From NCBI RefSeq assembly GCF_041053055.1, contig NZ_CP163443.1, forward strand, positions 3,038,001 to 3,102,000: a DNA stretch of 64,000 nucleotides. Reading direction: 5' to 3'. Within the stretch, counting starts at the first letter, position 1. Each line of letters starts with the position of its first letter. Shown piece after piece: positions 42,232 through 51,153 of this stretch. Source of the DNA: Streptomyces sp. R41. GTDB taxonomy: Bacteria > Actinomycetota > Actinomycetes > Streptomycetales > Streptomycetaceae. Under the pieces are notes generated by a model, which did no database searches, was not told the origin of the DNA, and saw only the letters and a program-made list of their open reading frames with translations. The position numbers were made by a program, and so were the translations under genes.

Positions 42232-42471
42232 TCAGGAGCCGGCACCCGGCCTGTCCACGAGTTCCACCTGATCCACCGCGTTGCACCAACGGCAGCGGAC
42301 CGACTCGATGGTCTCACTGACCACCTCGCGCTCCTCGACCTTCGGCTCACCGGCCAGGTCGAGGTGCACATACTCGACGACCTTCGACGAGCGGGTCACG
42401 TCAAAACGCGTGAGGTTGCCGCAGAGCGTGCAGCGCCAGCGAGTCTTGGCGTCCGGCAGGGGAACCGTCAT
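42232..42471 (-). CDS. Small zinc-ribbon protein
   Basis: The 79-residue protein has two CXXC knuckles, RWRCTLCGNLTRFDV near residue 15 and VRCRWCNAVDQV near residue 60, which together should bind one zinc ion. It has no other recognisable domain. It precedes the NYN gene in the same direction with a short gap, so they may be co-transcribed and act together on RNA, but that is inference. ATG at 42471. Confidence 0.85.
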   Translation of the reverse strand: MTVPLPDAKTRWRCTLCGNLTRFDVTRSSKVVEYVHLDLAGEPKVEEREVVSETIESVRCRWCNAVDQVELVDRPGAGS

Positions 42472-42625
42472 GTGGCAGTCGCTTTCCTTCTAGTGTCCGT
42501 CCAGCGCCAGTCTCCCTGGTGCATGTGGCTCGTAACCCTACGGCCTGGCGGGTACCCGACGCTCGGCCGTCCGCGGCGGCGAGGCGGTCTGTCCGCATGG
42601 CTCCCGTTACGCCATGCTCTGCACC

Positions 42626-43378
42626 ATGATCAGCAAGTGGACTACGACGGTCGGCAGAGCGATGCGAGGACAGTCGGCGCCGGTGACATACGGCCTGATC
42701 GCCCTGTGCTGCCTGATCTTCGTGATCGGCCCGGCGGCGGGCCTCAATCCGGCGTACGGCACCGGAGACGAACTGCTGGTCGCCCAGCGGGCCTACTTCC
42801 GGCGCTGGGGCGTGCTGCCCGCCGAACTCTTCGACGGCGCGCCCCGCGAGGCGCTCACCCCGGCCACCGCCCTGTTCATCCACGGCAGCTGGCTCCACCT
42901 CCTGGGCAACATGCTCTTCTTCTACGTCTTCGGAGCGATGGCGGAGGAACGCATGGGCCATGTGCAGTTCGCCCTCTTCTACGTGGGCTGCGGCTATCTC
43001 GCCCTGCTCGGCTACGCGGCCGCCAACGCCGAGTCGCAGCAGTCCCTGGTCGGCGCCTCCGGAGCGATCTCCGCGATCCTCGGCGCGTTCCTGTACCTGT
43101 TCCCCAAGGCCCGGGTGACCAGTCTCTTCCCGTTCCTCTTCTTCCTGCCGCTGCGCTTTCCCGCCTGGGTGGTGCTGCCGTTCTGGGTGACCCTGCAGTG
43201 GCTCGCGGCCGGCCGCGACACATCGGGCCCCGGGGTCGCCTATCTGGCCCACCTGGTGGGCTTCTCACTGGGGTTCGTCTTCGCGTGGGTCCGATTCGGC
43301 CGTACGACTGCTGTGTCTTCCCGGGGGCCAACCCCCGGACCCCCGGCAGAACAACCTGGCCAACTGGACCGCGAGTAG
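42626..43378 (+). CDS. Rhomboid family intramembrane serine protease
   Basis: The 250-residue protein has about six membrane helices. The diagnostic parts are HGSWLHLLGNMLFFYVFG (HXXXN-like oxyanion region), LVGASGAISAILGAFL with the catalytic Ser, and YLAHLVGFSLGFVFAW with the catalytic His. It should cleave single-pass membrane proteins within the bilayer. A proline-rich hydrophilic tail follows the last helix. ATG at 42626 is preferred to the one at 42614; neither has a strong Shine-Dalgarno. The substrate is unknown. Confidence 0.92.
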   Translation: MISKWTTTVGRAMRGQSAPVTYGLIALCCLIFVIGPAAGLNPAYGTGDELLVAQRAYFRRWGVLPAELFDGAPREALTPATALFIHGSWLHLLGNMLFFYVFGAMAEERMGHVQFALFYVGCGYLALLGYAAANAESQQSLVGASGAISAILGAFLYLFPKARVTSLFPFLFFLPLRFPAWVVLPFWVTLQWLAAGRDTSGPGVAYLAHLVGFSLGFVFAWVRFGRTTAVSSRGPTPGPPAEQPGQLDRE

Positions 43379-43420
43379 GGTGAGAGCCTCAGCAGCGGCA
43401 CCCGAGGGAGAGAACCAACC

Positions 43421-43702
43421 GTGATCACCGCGATCGTCCTCATCAAGACCAGCGTGGACCGGATCCCCGAGATCGCCGAGTCGATCGCCGCGCTGGACAG
43501 TGTCAGCGAGGTCTTCTCCGTCACCGGTACGTACGACTTGATCGCCATGGTCCGGGTGAAGGAGCACGAAGACCTGGCGGACGTCATCCCCGGCCGCATC
43601 AGCAAGATCCCGGGCGTCGAGGCCACGGACACGCACGTGGCCTTCCGCACGTACTCCCAGCACGACCTGGAAGCGGCGTTCGCCATCGGCCTCGACGGCT
43701 AG
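43421..43702 (+). CDS. Stand-alone Lrp/AsnC effector (RAM) domain protein
   Basis: The 93-residue protein consists only of the ligand-binding and oligomerisation domain of the Lrp/AsnC family: VITAIVLIKTSVDRIPEIAESIAALDSV, then VFSVTGTYDLIAMVRVKEHEDLADVI and a THVAFRTYSQ strand. No DNA-binding helix-turn-helix is present upstream. Such proteins bind amino acids and may modulate full-length Lrp proteins or act on enzymes. GTG at 43421 has GGGAG about eleven bases upstream. It is followed by a bidirectional hairpin shared with the convergent gene. Confidence 0.88.
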   Translation: MITAIVLIKTSVDRIPEIAESIAALDSVSEVFSVTGTYDLIAMVRVKEHEDLADVIPGRISKIPGVEATDTHVAFRTYSQHDLEAAFAIGLDG

Positions 43703-43733
43703 TTCTTCGCCCCCGCCGCCCCAAACCCCGTTC

Positions 43734-43850
43734 GCGCAGTTCCCCGCGCCCCTAAAAGGGGCGCGGGGAACTGCGCAATCTTTTAGCGGGGGTCTGGGGG
43801 CGGCAGCCCCCAGGTACGGGACGGGCAGGGGCGGAGGGGGCGAAAAAACC
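43734..43850. repeat. Dispersed repeat with strong terminator hairpin
   Basis: GCGCAGTTCCCCGCGCCCCT (43734-43753) and its exact complement strand (43757-43776) form a perfect 20-bp stem with loop AAA, a bidirectional terminator between convergent genes. The segment continues with AATCTTTTAGCGGGGGTCTG, GGGGGCGGCAGCCCCC and GGCGGAGGGGGCGAAAAAAC. The same blocks recur in inverse orientation at 45600-45745. Confidence 0.88.
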
Positions 43851-43851
43851 C

Positions 43852-45213
43852 TCAGACGGCCGGGACGCAGCGGCCGTCCTCCGTGCGGTACTGCCACCGC
43901 GCACCGTCCCGGACCAGTTCCTTCACGGCGCGCACGAAGCGCTCCACGTGCTCGTCGGGCGTCCCCGCCCCGAAGCTCACCCGGATGGCGTTGAGGGACT
44001 TCTCGCCCGGCGCGGCCTCGGGCGCACCGCACTCGCCCTGGGCCTGCGGATCGCTGCCGAGGAGCGTGCGCACCAGCGGGTGGGCGCAGAAGAGCCCGTC
44101 GCGGACACCGATGCCGTACTCGGCGGAGAGCGCGGCGGCGAAGTGCGAGCTGTTCCACCCCTCGACGACGAAGGAGATGACCCCGACGCGCGGGGCGTCG
44201 TCGCCGAAGAGGGAGAGGACACGCACCTCGGGCACCTCCGCGAGCCCCGCGCGGACCGTGTCGATCAGGTGCCGCTCCCGGGCGACCAGCGTGTCGAACC
44301 CGGCCTCGCTCAGCGCCTTGCAGGCCGAGGCGATCGAGTAGGCACCGATGACGTTCGGGGACCCGGCCTCATGACGGGCGGCCGTCTCGTGCCACTCCAC
44401 GTCCACTCCCCCGTCCTCCCGCCGCGACACCTTGCGGCTGGCCCCGCCACCCGCGAGGTACGGCTCGGCCTCGCGCAGCCAGTCGGAGCGGCCGGCGAGG
44501 ACGCCGGACCCGAAGGGCGCGTACAGCTTGTGACCGGAGAAGGCGACCCAGTCGACGTCCAGGTCACGGACGGACACCGGGTGGTGCGGGGCCAGCTGCG
44601 CGGCGTCGAGGACGATACGGGCGCCGTGTGCATGGGCGGCGGCGGCGAGCTCACGCACCGGCCACAGCTCGCCGGTGACGTTGGACGCGCCGGTGACGCA
44701 GACGAGGGCCGGGCCGTAGGGGTCGCGATCGGCTAGCGCGCGCTCCAGGGTCGCGACCGCCTCGTCGGGCGTGCGCGGGGCGTTCAGGTACGTCACCCGG
44801 GCGTCCCGCCAGGGCAGCAGCGAGGCGTGGTGCTCGGTCTCGAAGACGAAGACCTGGCAGTCAGCCGGAAGCGTGGCGGCGAGCAGGTTGAGCGAGTCGG
44901 TGGTGGAGCGGGTGAAGACGACCTGGTCGCCGTCCCGGCAGTCGAGGAACTCGGCGACGGCCTTGCGGGCGTTCTCGAAAAGGTCGGTGGACAGCTGCGA
45001 GAGGTAGCCGGCGCCGCGGTGGACGCTGCCGTAGTACGGGGCGTACGCGGCCACGTCGTCCCACACCCGCTGCAGGGCCGGGGCGCTGGCGGCGTAGTCG
45101 AGGGCGGCGTAGGTGACCTCGCCACCGGTGACGAGCGGGACGGTGACATCCCTGCCCAGAACGGGCAGCGGGGCACAAACGGTCTGGTCGGCGACAGTGG
45201 TGGAGACAGACAT
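43852..45213 (-). CDS. SufS-like class V aminotransferase (probable cysteine desulfurase)
   Basis: The 453-residue PLP enzyme has YAALDYAASAPALQRVW at the N-terminus, FTRSTTDSLNLLA, LDAAQLAPHHPVS (Asp for the pyridine nitrogen), and the Schiff-base Lys in VAFSGHKLYAPFGSG. The loop GIGVRDGLFCAHPL near residue 370 places a Cys where SufS has its catalytic Cys (GHHCAQPL type). Cysteine desulfurase or a related C-S lyase is likely. A SAM-IV riboswitch about 190 bases upstream ties it to sulfur amino-acid status. Dispersed repeats lie on both sides in inverse orientation. ATG at 45213. Confidence 0.85.
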   Translation of the reverse strand: MSVSTTVADQTVCAPLPVLGRDVTVPLVTGGEVTYAALDYAASAPALQRVWDDVAAYAPYYGSVHRGAGYLSQLSTDLFENARKAVAEFLDCRDGDQVVFTRSTTDSLNLLAATLPADCQVFVFETEHHASLLPWRDARVTYLNAPRTPDEAVATLERALADRDPYGPALVCVTGASNVTGELWPVRELAAAAHAHGARIVLDAAQLAPHHPVSVRDLDVDWVAFSGHKLYAPFGSGVLAGRSDWLREAEPYLAGGGASRKVSRREDGGVDVEWHETAARHEAGSPNVIGAYSIASACKALSEAGFDTLVARERHLIDTVRAGLAEVPEVRVLSLFGDDAPRVGVISFVVEGWNSSHFAAALSAEYGIGVRDGLFCAHPLVRTLLGSDPQAQGECGAPEAAPGEKSLNAIRVSFGAGTPDEHVERFVRAVKELVRDGARWQYRTEDGRCVPAV

Positions 45214-45404
45214 GGCGAGCTCCTGTGAGAGGCGCGGGGAATCACCACGCGAGCGGGTACACGGGGGTACGGCTCAGCGCGGGAAAGGGTGAAAAGGGGT
45301 ATGCGGAGGCGGGGCTCTACGCCCTATCGCATTCGCTTGCTCACAGAAGGCTCCCTCGAACGACCAGGACCCCTGGGCTGTGTCCACTCAAAAGAGGGCG
45401 AGGG
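45214..45404 (-). promoter_or_regulatory. Expression platform between SAM-IV aptamer and its gene
   Basis: On the plus strand GGACCCCT (45367-45374) and AGGGGTCC (45401-45408) are complementary, so the minus-strand RNA can form an 8-bp hairpin that includes the last bases of the aptamer. Such sharing is what a ligand-controlled switch needs. The remainder up to the ATG at 45213 holds a CAGGAGCTC Shine-Dalgarno and no other clear structure. Confidence 0.5.
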
Positions 45405-45520
45405 GTCCGCGCTTGCCGTAGACCTCGCTGCCTACGGCCTGGTCTTCACCCGGGGCACCCCGCCACGGACGGAGGGTTGCCGGACAGTCGGCCGGGGCCT
45501 CATGACTGTCGCTCATGACC
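45405..45520 (-). ncRNA. SAM-IV riboswitch aptamer
   Basis: Read on the minus strand, the segment starts GGTCATGAGC (45520-45511) and continues with GCCCCGG, CCGGCAACCCTCC, GGCGGGGTGCCCCGGGTG, GACCAGG (closing P1 with the initial GGTC), a GCCGTAG/CTACGGC hairpin and CAAGCGCGGAC. These blocks, their order and spacing agree closely with the SAM-IV consensus known from actinomycetes. It sits upstream of the SufS-like gene in the same orientation. Recognition is from memory of the consensus; a covariance-model search would confirm it. Confidence 0.85.
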
Positions 45521-45589
45521 TGGTACAGCATCCTGCCACACGATCTTCGGCTCGCAACCCCCGTGTCCGGATACCGGGACGCCGGGCGG

Positions 45590-45745
45590 CCTCTTGGGGG
45601 TTTCTTCGCCCCCTCCGCCCCTGCCCTCCCCCACTCTCGGCTTCGCTCGAGCGGGGGGACCCCCATCGTTCCCGGGGGCTGCGCCCCCAGACCCCCGCTA
45701 AAAGATTGCGCAGTTCCCCGCGCCCCTTAAAGGGCGCGGGGAACC
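45590..45745. repeat. Dispersed repeat, inverse copy of 43734-43850
   Basis: TCTTCGCCCCCTCCGCCCCT at about 45604, GGGGGCTGCGCCCCCAGACC and CGCTAAAAGATTGCGCAGTT match the reverse complement of 43734-43850. The element ends in GTTCCCCGCGCCC/GGGCGCGGGGAAC (45713-45744), a 13-bp stem that can terminate trpD transcription. A 30-base insert with CGGCTTCGCTCGAGCGG separates the two halves compared with the other copies. Confidence 0.85.
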
Positions 45746-45759
45746 GGCGGTCACGCCCG

Positions 45760-46824
45760 CTACGCGTTGCTGGCCGCCACCCACCGGTCGAGGGTCTTCT
45801 TCGCGGCCCCCGAGTCGATGGCGTGCGCCGCCTTCTCCATGCCGGCGCGGAGCTGGTCCGCGAGCGGCCCCTCGCCCGGCGACAGGGCCACGAGCGCCGC
45901 CGCCGCGTTGAGCAGCACCGCGTCCCGTACGGGCCCGGTCTCGCCGTTCAGGAGGCGACGGGCGACGTCCGCGTTGTACGACGCGTCGGCGCCGCGCAGG
46001 GCCTCCACCGGGACGAGCTCGATGCCGACGTCGCGCGGGTCGAAGCGCTCCTCGGTCACCTTGCCGTCGCGGACGACCCAGACCCTGGAGGTCGACGTGG
46101 TGGTCAGTTCGTCGAGGCCGTCGTCGCCGCGGAAGACCAGCGAGGAGTTGCCGCGCTCGGCGAAGACACCCGCCACGATGGGCGCCATGCGCGGATCCGC
46201 GACACCCACCGCCTGCGCCCTCACCCGCGCGGGGTTCGTCAGCGGACCGAGGACATTGAACGTCGTCCGGATCCCCAACTGCCCGCGCGCCGCCGCCACA
46301 TGACGCAGCGCCGGATGGAACTTCACCGCGAAGCAGAAGGTGATCCCGGCCTCCTCGGCCACCTCGACGACCCGCTTCAGGGACAGCTCGAGGTTGACGC
46401 CGAGCTTCTCCAGGACGTCCGAGGAGCCGGACGCCGAGGACGCCGCCCGGTTGCCGTGCTTGACGACCTTGGCGCCGGTCCCGGCGACCACGATCGCCGA
46501 CATGGTGGAGATGTTGACGGTCTTGGCACCGTCGCCGCCCGTACCGACGATGTCGACGGTCGGCCCCGGCACCTCGATCACATTCGCGTGCTCGTACATC
46601 GTCCGGACGAGCCCGGTGATCTCCTCGACGGTCTCGCCCTTGGCCCGCAGCGCCACCACGAACCCGGCGATCTGCGCGTCGGTCGCCTCGCCGCGCAGGA
46701 TGCGGTCCATCGCCCAGGCGGTGTCGTCCGCGCTCTGGTCACGTCCGTCGAGGAGGCCGTTCAGTACCACGGGCCAGGAACGGCCCGCCGCGATGTCGCC
46801 TCCAGCGGGGTTCACAGCGCTCAT
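45760..46824 (-). CDS. trpD: Anthranilate phosphoribosyltransferase
   Basis: TrpD adds phosphoribose from PRPP to anthranilate, the second step of tryptophan synthesis. The 354-residue protein has [18 protein letters not shown] (PRPP-binding glycine loop, about residues 91-108), [20 protein letters not shown] (anthranilate and Mg site), [15 protein letters not shown], and [14 protein letters not shown] at 46824. It is not linked to the fused anthranilate synthase gene 28 kb away, nor does it have a visible Trp leader peptide. The hairpin of a dispersed repeat lies just after its stop. Confidence 0.96.
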   Translation of the reverse strand: MSAVNPAGGDIAAGRSWPVVLNGLLDGRDQSADDTAWAMDRILRGEATDAQIAGFVVALRAKGETVEEITGLVRTMYEHANVIEVPGPTVDIVGTGGDGAKTVNISTMSAIVVAGTGAKVVKHGNRAASSASGSSDVLEKLGVNLELSLKRVVEVAEEAGITFCFAVKFHPALRHVAAARGQLGIRTTFNVLGPLTNPARVRAQAVGVADPRMAPIVAGVFAERGNSSLVFRGDDGLDELTTTSTSRVWVVRDGKVTEERFDPRDVGIELVPVEALRGADASYNADVARRLLNGETGPVRDAVLLNAAAALVALSPGEGPLADQLRAGMEKAAHAIDSGAAKKTLDRWVAASNA

Positions 46825-46898
46825 AAGCCGCTCCTGGGTCCGTCCCGGAAAGGGACTCCTGTAGATGGGACCACCCTATCCAGCCGGAGGGACGGCAA

Positions 46899-46931
46899 AG
46901 AGCCCCCGTCCAGGCAATGGACGGGGGCTCT
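46899..46931. terminator. Hairpin terminator after qcrB
   Basis: AGAGCCCCCGTCCA and TGGACGGGGGCTCT form a perfect 14-bp stem with a 5-base loop. It lies 34 bases beyond the qcrB stop and closes the ctaE-qcrCAB operon; it also separates it from trpD. Confidence 0.9.
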
Positions 46932-46964
46932 TGCCGTGGCGATCAGTACAGATCGGTCAGCAGA

Positions 46965-48602
46965 TCAGTGGTGGCCGTGGCCGCTCGTGATCTCCTTGTA
47001 CTCCTCGACCGTGGGCTTGGGGATCTGGTTGTTGTCCCCGTAGTAGCCCTTGCTGAGCTTGGCGCGCAGCCTCTGCGTGCCCTTGACCTTGCGCTCGACA
47101 CCGTTCTCGTCGACCGTCGGGCCGATCTCGGCCGGCTTGTACTGCTCGTGCGCGGTGAGGGTGTGCAGCGCGTCCTGGCTGAGCGGCTCGTGCACCTCGA
47201 TGAACTCACCGTGCGGCAGGCGCTTGATGATGCCCGACTCGCGGCCGTGCAGCACCTTGTCCCGGTCGCGGCGCTGGAGGCCGAGGCAGATCCGCTTGGT
47301 GGCGATGAAGACGAGCACCGGCACGACGAAGAACGCGATCCGGACGAACCAGGTGATCGAGTTGATCGACAGGTGGAAGTGCGTGGCCCAGAGGTCATTG
47401 CCACCACCGACGAGCAGAACGAAGTACCAGCTGATCCAGGCGGCACCGAACGCGGTCCGGGTCGGGACGTTGCGCGGGCGGTCCAGGATGTGGTGCTCGC
47501 GCTTGTCGCCGGTGACCCAGGACTCGATGAACGGGTAGACCGCGATCGAGACCAGGACCAGCGGGAAGATCACCAGCGGGATGAACACACCCAGGACGAG
47601 CGTGTGACCCCAGACGTTGACCTCCCAGCCCGGCATGACACGGATCAGGCCCTCGGAGAAGCCCATGTACCAGTCGGGCTGGGCGCCCGTGGAGACCTGG
47701 TCCGGACGGTAGGGGCCGATGGCCCAGATCGGGTTGATCGAGGCGATCGCCGCGATGGCCGCGATGACACCGAAGACCAGGAAGAAGAAGCCTCCGGCCT
47801 TGGCCATGTAGACCGGCAGCAGCGGCATGCCGACGACGTTGTTGTTCGTCTTTCCGGGGCCCGCGAACTGCGTGTGCTTGTGGTAGAAGACCAGGATCAG
47901 GTGGCCGACGACCAGGCCGAGCATGATGCCCGGCAGCAGCAGGACGTGCACCGAGTAGAAGCGGGCCACGAAGTCGCCGCCCGGGAACTCGCCGCCGAAG
48001 AGGAAGAACGACAGGTACGTGCCCACGATCGGCACGGACAGGACCGCGCCCTCCATGAAGCGGACACCGGTGCCGGACAGCAGGTCGTCCGGGAGCGAGT
48101 AACCGGTGAAGCCGGTGAACATGCCCAGGACGAACAGCAGGAAGCCGAACACCCAGTTGACCTCACGCGGCTTGCGGAACGCACCCGTGAAGAACACGCG
48201 CATCATGTGCACGAACATGCCGGCGAGGAAGATCAGCGCCGCCCAGTGGTGGATCTGCCGGATCAGCAGACCACCGCGCACATCGAAGGAGATGTGCAGG
48301 GTCGAGTTGAACGCCTCGGACATCAGCTGTCCCTGCAGCGGGACGTAGCTGCCGTGGTACACCACCTCGTTCATCGACGGGTGGAAGAACAGCGTCAGAT
48401 ACACACCCGTGAGGATGATGATGATGAAGCTGTAGAGGCAGACCTCACCCAACATGAACGACCAGTGGTCGGGGAAGATCTTGCGCATGTTGGCCTTGGC
48501 CAGGGAGTAGATCCCCAGGCGGCCGTCGGCCCAGTCGGCCACCCGCTCACCGGCGGGCGCCTTCTCGCGCGAGCGCGAGTCGGAGGTGGTGGTAGTGCTC
48601 AT
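46965..48602 (-). CDS. qcrB: Cytochrome bc1 complex cytochrome b subunit
   Basis: QcrB carries haems bL and bH and the quinol oxidation and reduction sites of the actinobacterial bcc complex. The 545-residue protein has eight membrane helices, with haem-ligand His in LRQIHHWAALIFLAGMFVHMMRVFF (split over residues about 110-135) and RFYSVHVLLLPGIMLGLVVGHLILV. The Qo motif appears as PYRPDQ rather than PEWY-only forms. The C-terminus is extended and ends in His (SGHGHH). ATG at 48602 overlaps the qcrA stop (ATGA). It is the last gene of ctaE-qcrC-qcrA-qcrB and is followed by a strong terminator. Confidence 0.95.
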   Translation of the reverse strand: MSTTTTSDSRSREKAPAGERVADWADGRLGIYSLAKANMRKIFPDHWSFMLGEVCLYSFIIIILTGVYLTLFFHPSMNEVVYHGSYVPLQGQLMSEAFNSTLHISFDVRGGLLIRQIHHWAALIFLAGMFVHMMRVFFTGAFRKPREVNWVFGFLLFVLGMFTGFTGYSLPDDLLSGTGVRFMEGAVLSVPIVGTYLSFFLFGGEFPGGDFVARFYSVHVLLLPGIMLGLVVGHLILVFYHKHTQFAGPGKTNNNVVGMPLLPVYMAKAGGFFFLVFGVIAAIAAIASINPIWAIGPYRPDQVSTGAQPDWYMGFSEGLIRVMPGWEVNVWGHTLVLGVFIPLVIFPLVLVSIAVYPFIESWVTGDKREHHILDRPRNVPTRTAFGAAWISWYFVLLVGGGNDLWATHFHLSINSITWFVRIAFFVVPVLVFIATKRICLGLQRRDRDKVLHGRESGIIKRLPHGEFIEVHEPLSQDALHTLTAHEQYKPAEIGPTVDENGVERKVKGTQRLRAKLSKGYYGDNNQIPKPTVEEYKEITSGHGHH

Positions 48603-49663
48603 CCGCGCTCCCAGAATGCAGGACCGACGGGCTCTTCGAAGTCGCCGAGCGCCTCGAGGTAGCCCTCGTCGTTCACGCCGATGCGCAACTGCGGCAGAGC
48701 GTGACCGGCCGGGCCGAAGATGACTCGGGCACCGTCGGAGAGGTCGAAGGTGGACTGGTGGCACGGGCAGAGGACGTGGTGCGTCTGCTGCTCGTACAGG
48801 GAGATCGGGCAACCGACGTGGGTGCAGATCTTCGAGTAGGCCACGATGCCCTGGTAGGACCACTCGAGTTCCTGCTTGTCCTTGATGTTGTCCGGCTGCA
48901 GCCGGACGATCATCAGGGCCGCCTTGGCGATCTCCTTCTGGAAGTCCTCGTCGTGCTCCTCCAAGCCCTCGGGCTTGACGAAGGTGAGCGAACCGACGGC
49001 GACGTCCGAGGGACGCAGCGGCTCGTTCGTGTTCATGTTGACGAGCAGCTTGCCCTTGGACCAGAGCGTGTGGCGCAGCTTCGTGCCGGGCAGCGGACCG
49101 AGGTCGCGCAGCAGCATGACGCCGGAGAGCGGGAACAGGGCCAGCGCGCCGAACATCGTGTTGCGGATCAGCTTGCGGCGGCCGAGCGCGGACTCCTTGG
49201 CGCCCTGCTTGAAGTCGGCCAGGACCTTGGCCTTGACCTCGGGCTCCGCCTCGATCGGGTGACGCTCGTCGGCGATCTCCATGTCGGACATCAGGGTGCG
49301 GGCCCAGTGGACCGCGCCCGCGCCGATCGCGAACAGCGCGATGCCGAGGGTCATGCCCAGCGCGAAGTTCAGCGCGCTGATGTGCCCGAGCGGGAAGACG
49401 TAGATCGACTTGTCGTTCGGGATCGCCACGTACGAGGCGATGAAGGCGACGGTCGCCAGCATCGACAGCGTGAACAGCATGGCGACCATGCGCTCGGACC
49501 GCTTGGCGGCCCGCTCGTCGATGTCCTGGACACGGTGCTCATGGGGCGGCAGCCCCGGGTCCGCGAACGGGTTGGTCTCGTCCGCGACGGCTACCGCGTG
49601 ACCGTGCTCGTCGGTGGCCCGCTCAGCGGGCACGTTCTCTTCTGGAATCTCTTGGCTACTCAT
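48599..49663 (-). CDS. qcrA: Cytochrome bc1 complex Rieske iron-sulfur subunit
   Basis: The 354-residue Rieske protein has the [2Fe-2S] ligand motifs KICTHVGCPISLYEQ and HVLCPCHQSTFDL near residues 285-320. As in other actinobacteria it has three N-terminal membrane helices (two near residues 60-120 and one near 170-190) instead of one. It passes electrons from quinol at QcrB to the di-haem QcrC. It overlaps qcrC at its start and qcrB at its end by four bases each, so the three subunits are translationally coupled. Confidence 0.95.
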   Translation of the reverse strand: MSSQEIPEENVPAERATDEHGHAVAVADETNPFADPGLPPHEHRVQDIDERAAKRSERMVAMLFTLSMLATVAFIASYVAIPNDKSIYVFPLGHISALNFALGMTLGIALFAIGAGAVHWARTLMSDMEIADERHPIEAEPEVKAKVLADFKQGAKESALGRRKLIRNTMFGALALFPLSGVMLLRDLGPLPGTKLRHTLWSKGKLLVNMNTNEPLRPSDVAVGSLTFVKPEGLEEHDEDFQKEIAKAALMIVRLQPDNIKDKQELEWSYQGIVAYSKICTHVGCPISLYEQQTHHVLCPCHQSTFDLSDGARVIFGPAGHALPQLRIGVNDEGYLEALGDFEEPVGPAFWERG

Positions 49664-50469
49664 GACTTCTTGGCCTTTGCGGTCCGAGCGGCGACCCAGA
49701 CGGCGACGGCGACCAGGGTGCCGAGACCGAAGATCCAGCCGAAGAGGCCTTCACTGACCGGCCCGAGGCCGCCCAGTTCGAGACCGCCGGGGCTCTCGGT
49801 GTCGTCACCGTTGACCGCGTCGAGGTACGCGATGATGTCCTGCTTGTTCTTCGTCGACAGCGTGGTGTCGGGGAAGGACGGCATGTTCTGCGGGCCGGTC
49901 TGCATGGCCTCGTAGATGTGCTTCGGGTCGACACCCTCAAGGTCCGGCGCGAACTTGCCGTGCGTCAACGCACCGCCCTTGCCGGTGAAGTTGTGGCACT
50001 GCGCGCAGTTGGTGCGGAAGAGTTCGCCACCCTTGGCGACGTCCGCGCCCTCGGGGCTGACCTGGCTCTTCGTCGGGATCGACGGACCGGCGCCGAGCGA
50101 GCCGATGTACGCCGCGAGCAGGTCGATCTCGGCCTGCGAGTAGATGACCTTCTTCTTCGGGATCTGCGCGCCCGGCTGCTGGGCCGGCATGCGGCCGGTT
50201 CCGACCTGGAAGTCGACCGCGGCGGCGCCGACGCCCACGAGGCTCGGACCGTCGGAGGTGCCCTGACCGCCGGTGCCGTGGCAGCTGGCGCAGCCGACGG
50301 CGTAGAGCTTCTTGCCCTCGTCGATGGCGAGGGACTGGGCGGTTTCATCGGCCTGCGCCTTGCTCGCGGGTGCGAACGCGGCGTACAGCCCCCCGGTGGC
50401 CGCCAGCGCGAGGAGTAGGACGACGACCGCCGCCAGCGGATGGCGTCGTCGTGCGGAGAGCTTTTTCAC
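49660..50469 (-). CDS. qcrC: Di-haem cytochrome c subunit of the bc1 complex
   Basis: The 269-residue protein has an N-terminal signal or membrane anchor (HPLAAVVVLLLALAATGGLYAAF), two c-type haem sites, CASCHGTG near residue 57 and CAQCHNFTG near 155, and a C-terminal membrane helix (GLFGWIFGLGTLVAVAVWVA). Two haems in one subunit replace soluble cytochrome c and pass electrons straight to the aa3 oxidase in the supercomplex. GTG at 50469. It lies 63 bases after ctaE and overlaps qcrA by four bases. Confidence 0.95.
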   Translation of the reverse strand: MKKLSARRRHPLAAVVVLLLALAATGGLYAAFAPASKAQADETAQSLAIDEGKKLYAVGCASCHGTGGQGTSDGPSLVGVGAAAVDFQVGTGRMPAQQPGAQIPKKKVIYSQAEIDLLAAYIGSLGAGPSIPTKSQVSPEGADVAKGGELFRTNCAQCHNFTGKGGALTHGKFAPDLEGVDPKHIYEAMQTGPQNMPSFPDTTLSTKNKQDIIAYLDAVNGDDTESPGGLELGGLGPVSEGLFGWIFGLGTLVAVAVWVAARTAKAKKS

Positions 50470-50532
50470 GGATTACCCCGGTGTCAGGATCTTCTGCGTC
50501 GATGCTTCTGGATGTTTCGGGCGTGGGCCCGA

Positions 50533-51153
50533 TTACTTGATCATGTAGATCGTGGCGAAGAGGCCGATCCAGACGACATCGACGAAGTGCCAGTAGTAGG
50601 ACACGACGATGGCGGCGGTCGCCTGCTCATGGGTGAACCTCCGGGCCGCGTAGGTGCGGCCGAGGACGAACAGGAAGGCGATGAGGCCGCCCGTCACGTG
50701 CAGTCCGTGGAAGCCGGTGGTCAGGTAGAACACCGAGCCGTACGGGTCGGAGGAGAGCGAGAGCCCGTCCTTCTTGACCAGTTCGGTGTACTCGAAGACC
50801 TGACCGCCGATGAAGATCGCACCCATGATGAAGGTGACTGTGAACCACATCCGGAGCTTCTTCACGTCCCCGCGCTCGGCGGCGAACACGCCGAGCTGGC
50901 AGGTCAGGGAGGAGAGCACCAGGATCGTGGTGTTCGTCGCCGAGAACGGGAAGTTCAGGCTGGACGCCATTTCCTTCCAGTGTTCTGGCCCGGTCACCGA
51001 TCGCAGGGTGAAGTACATCGCGAAGAGGGCCGCGAAGAACATCAGCTCGGAACTCAGCCAGATGATGGTTCCGACGCTGGTGAGGTTCGGCCGATTGACC
51101 GACGGGTGCGCGTGCCCGGTTTCTACTGTCGTTGCTGTCGCCACGACCGACAT
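50533..51153 (-). CDS. ctaE: Cytochrome c oxidase subunit III
   Basis: The 206-residue protein has five membrane helices of the CtaE type, with [21 protein letters not shown], the family signature [22 protein letters not shown] and [19 protein letters not shown] near the C-terminus. It stabilises subunit I of the aa3 oxidase. It is the first gene of ctaE-qcrC-qcrA-qcrB. A perfect palindrome spans its ATG at 51153, and CATAAT in the same place resembles a -10 element; if that is the promoter, translation would start at the GTG three codons on, giving a leaderless mRNA. Confidence 0.94.
   Translation of the reverse strand: MSVVATATTVETGHAHPSVNRPNLTSVGTIIWLSSELMFFAALFAMYFTLRSVTGPEHWKEMASSLNFPFSATNTTILVLSSLTCQLGVFAAERGDVKKLRMWFTVTFIMGAIFIGGQVFEYTELVKKDGLSLSSDPYGSVFYLTTGFHGLHVTGGLIAFLFVLGRTYAARRFTHEQATAAIVVSYYWHFVDVVWIGLFATIYMIK

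Noticed and set aside
43734..45745. Composite transposon carrying the SufS-like gene
   Set aside because: No transposase and no target-site duplication are visible, and the flanking repeats are of a type found widely between Streptomyces genes. Kept only as an observation on inverse repeats.
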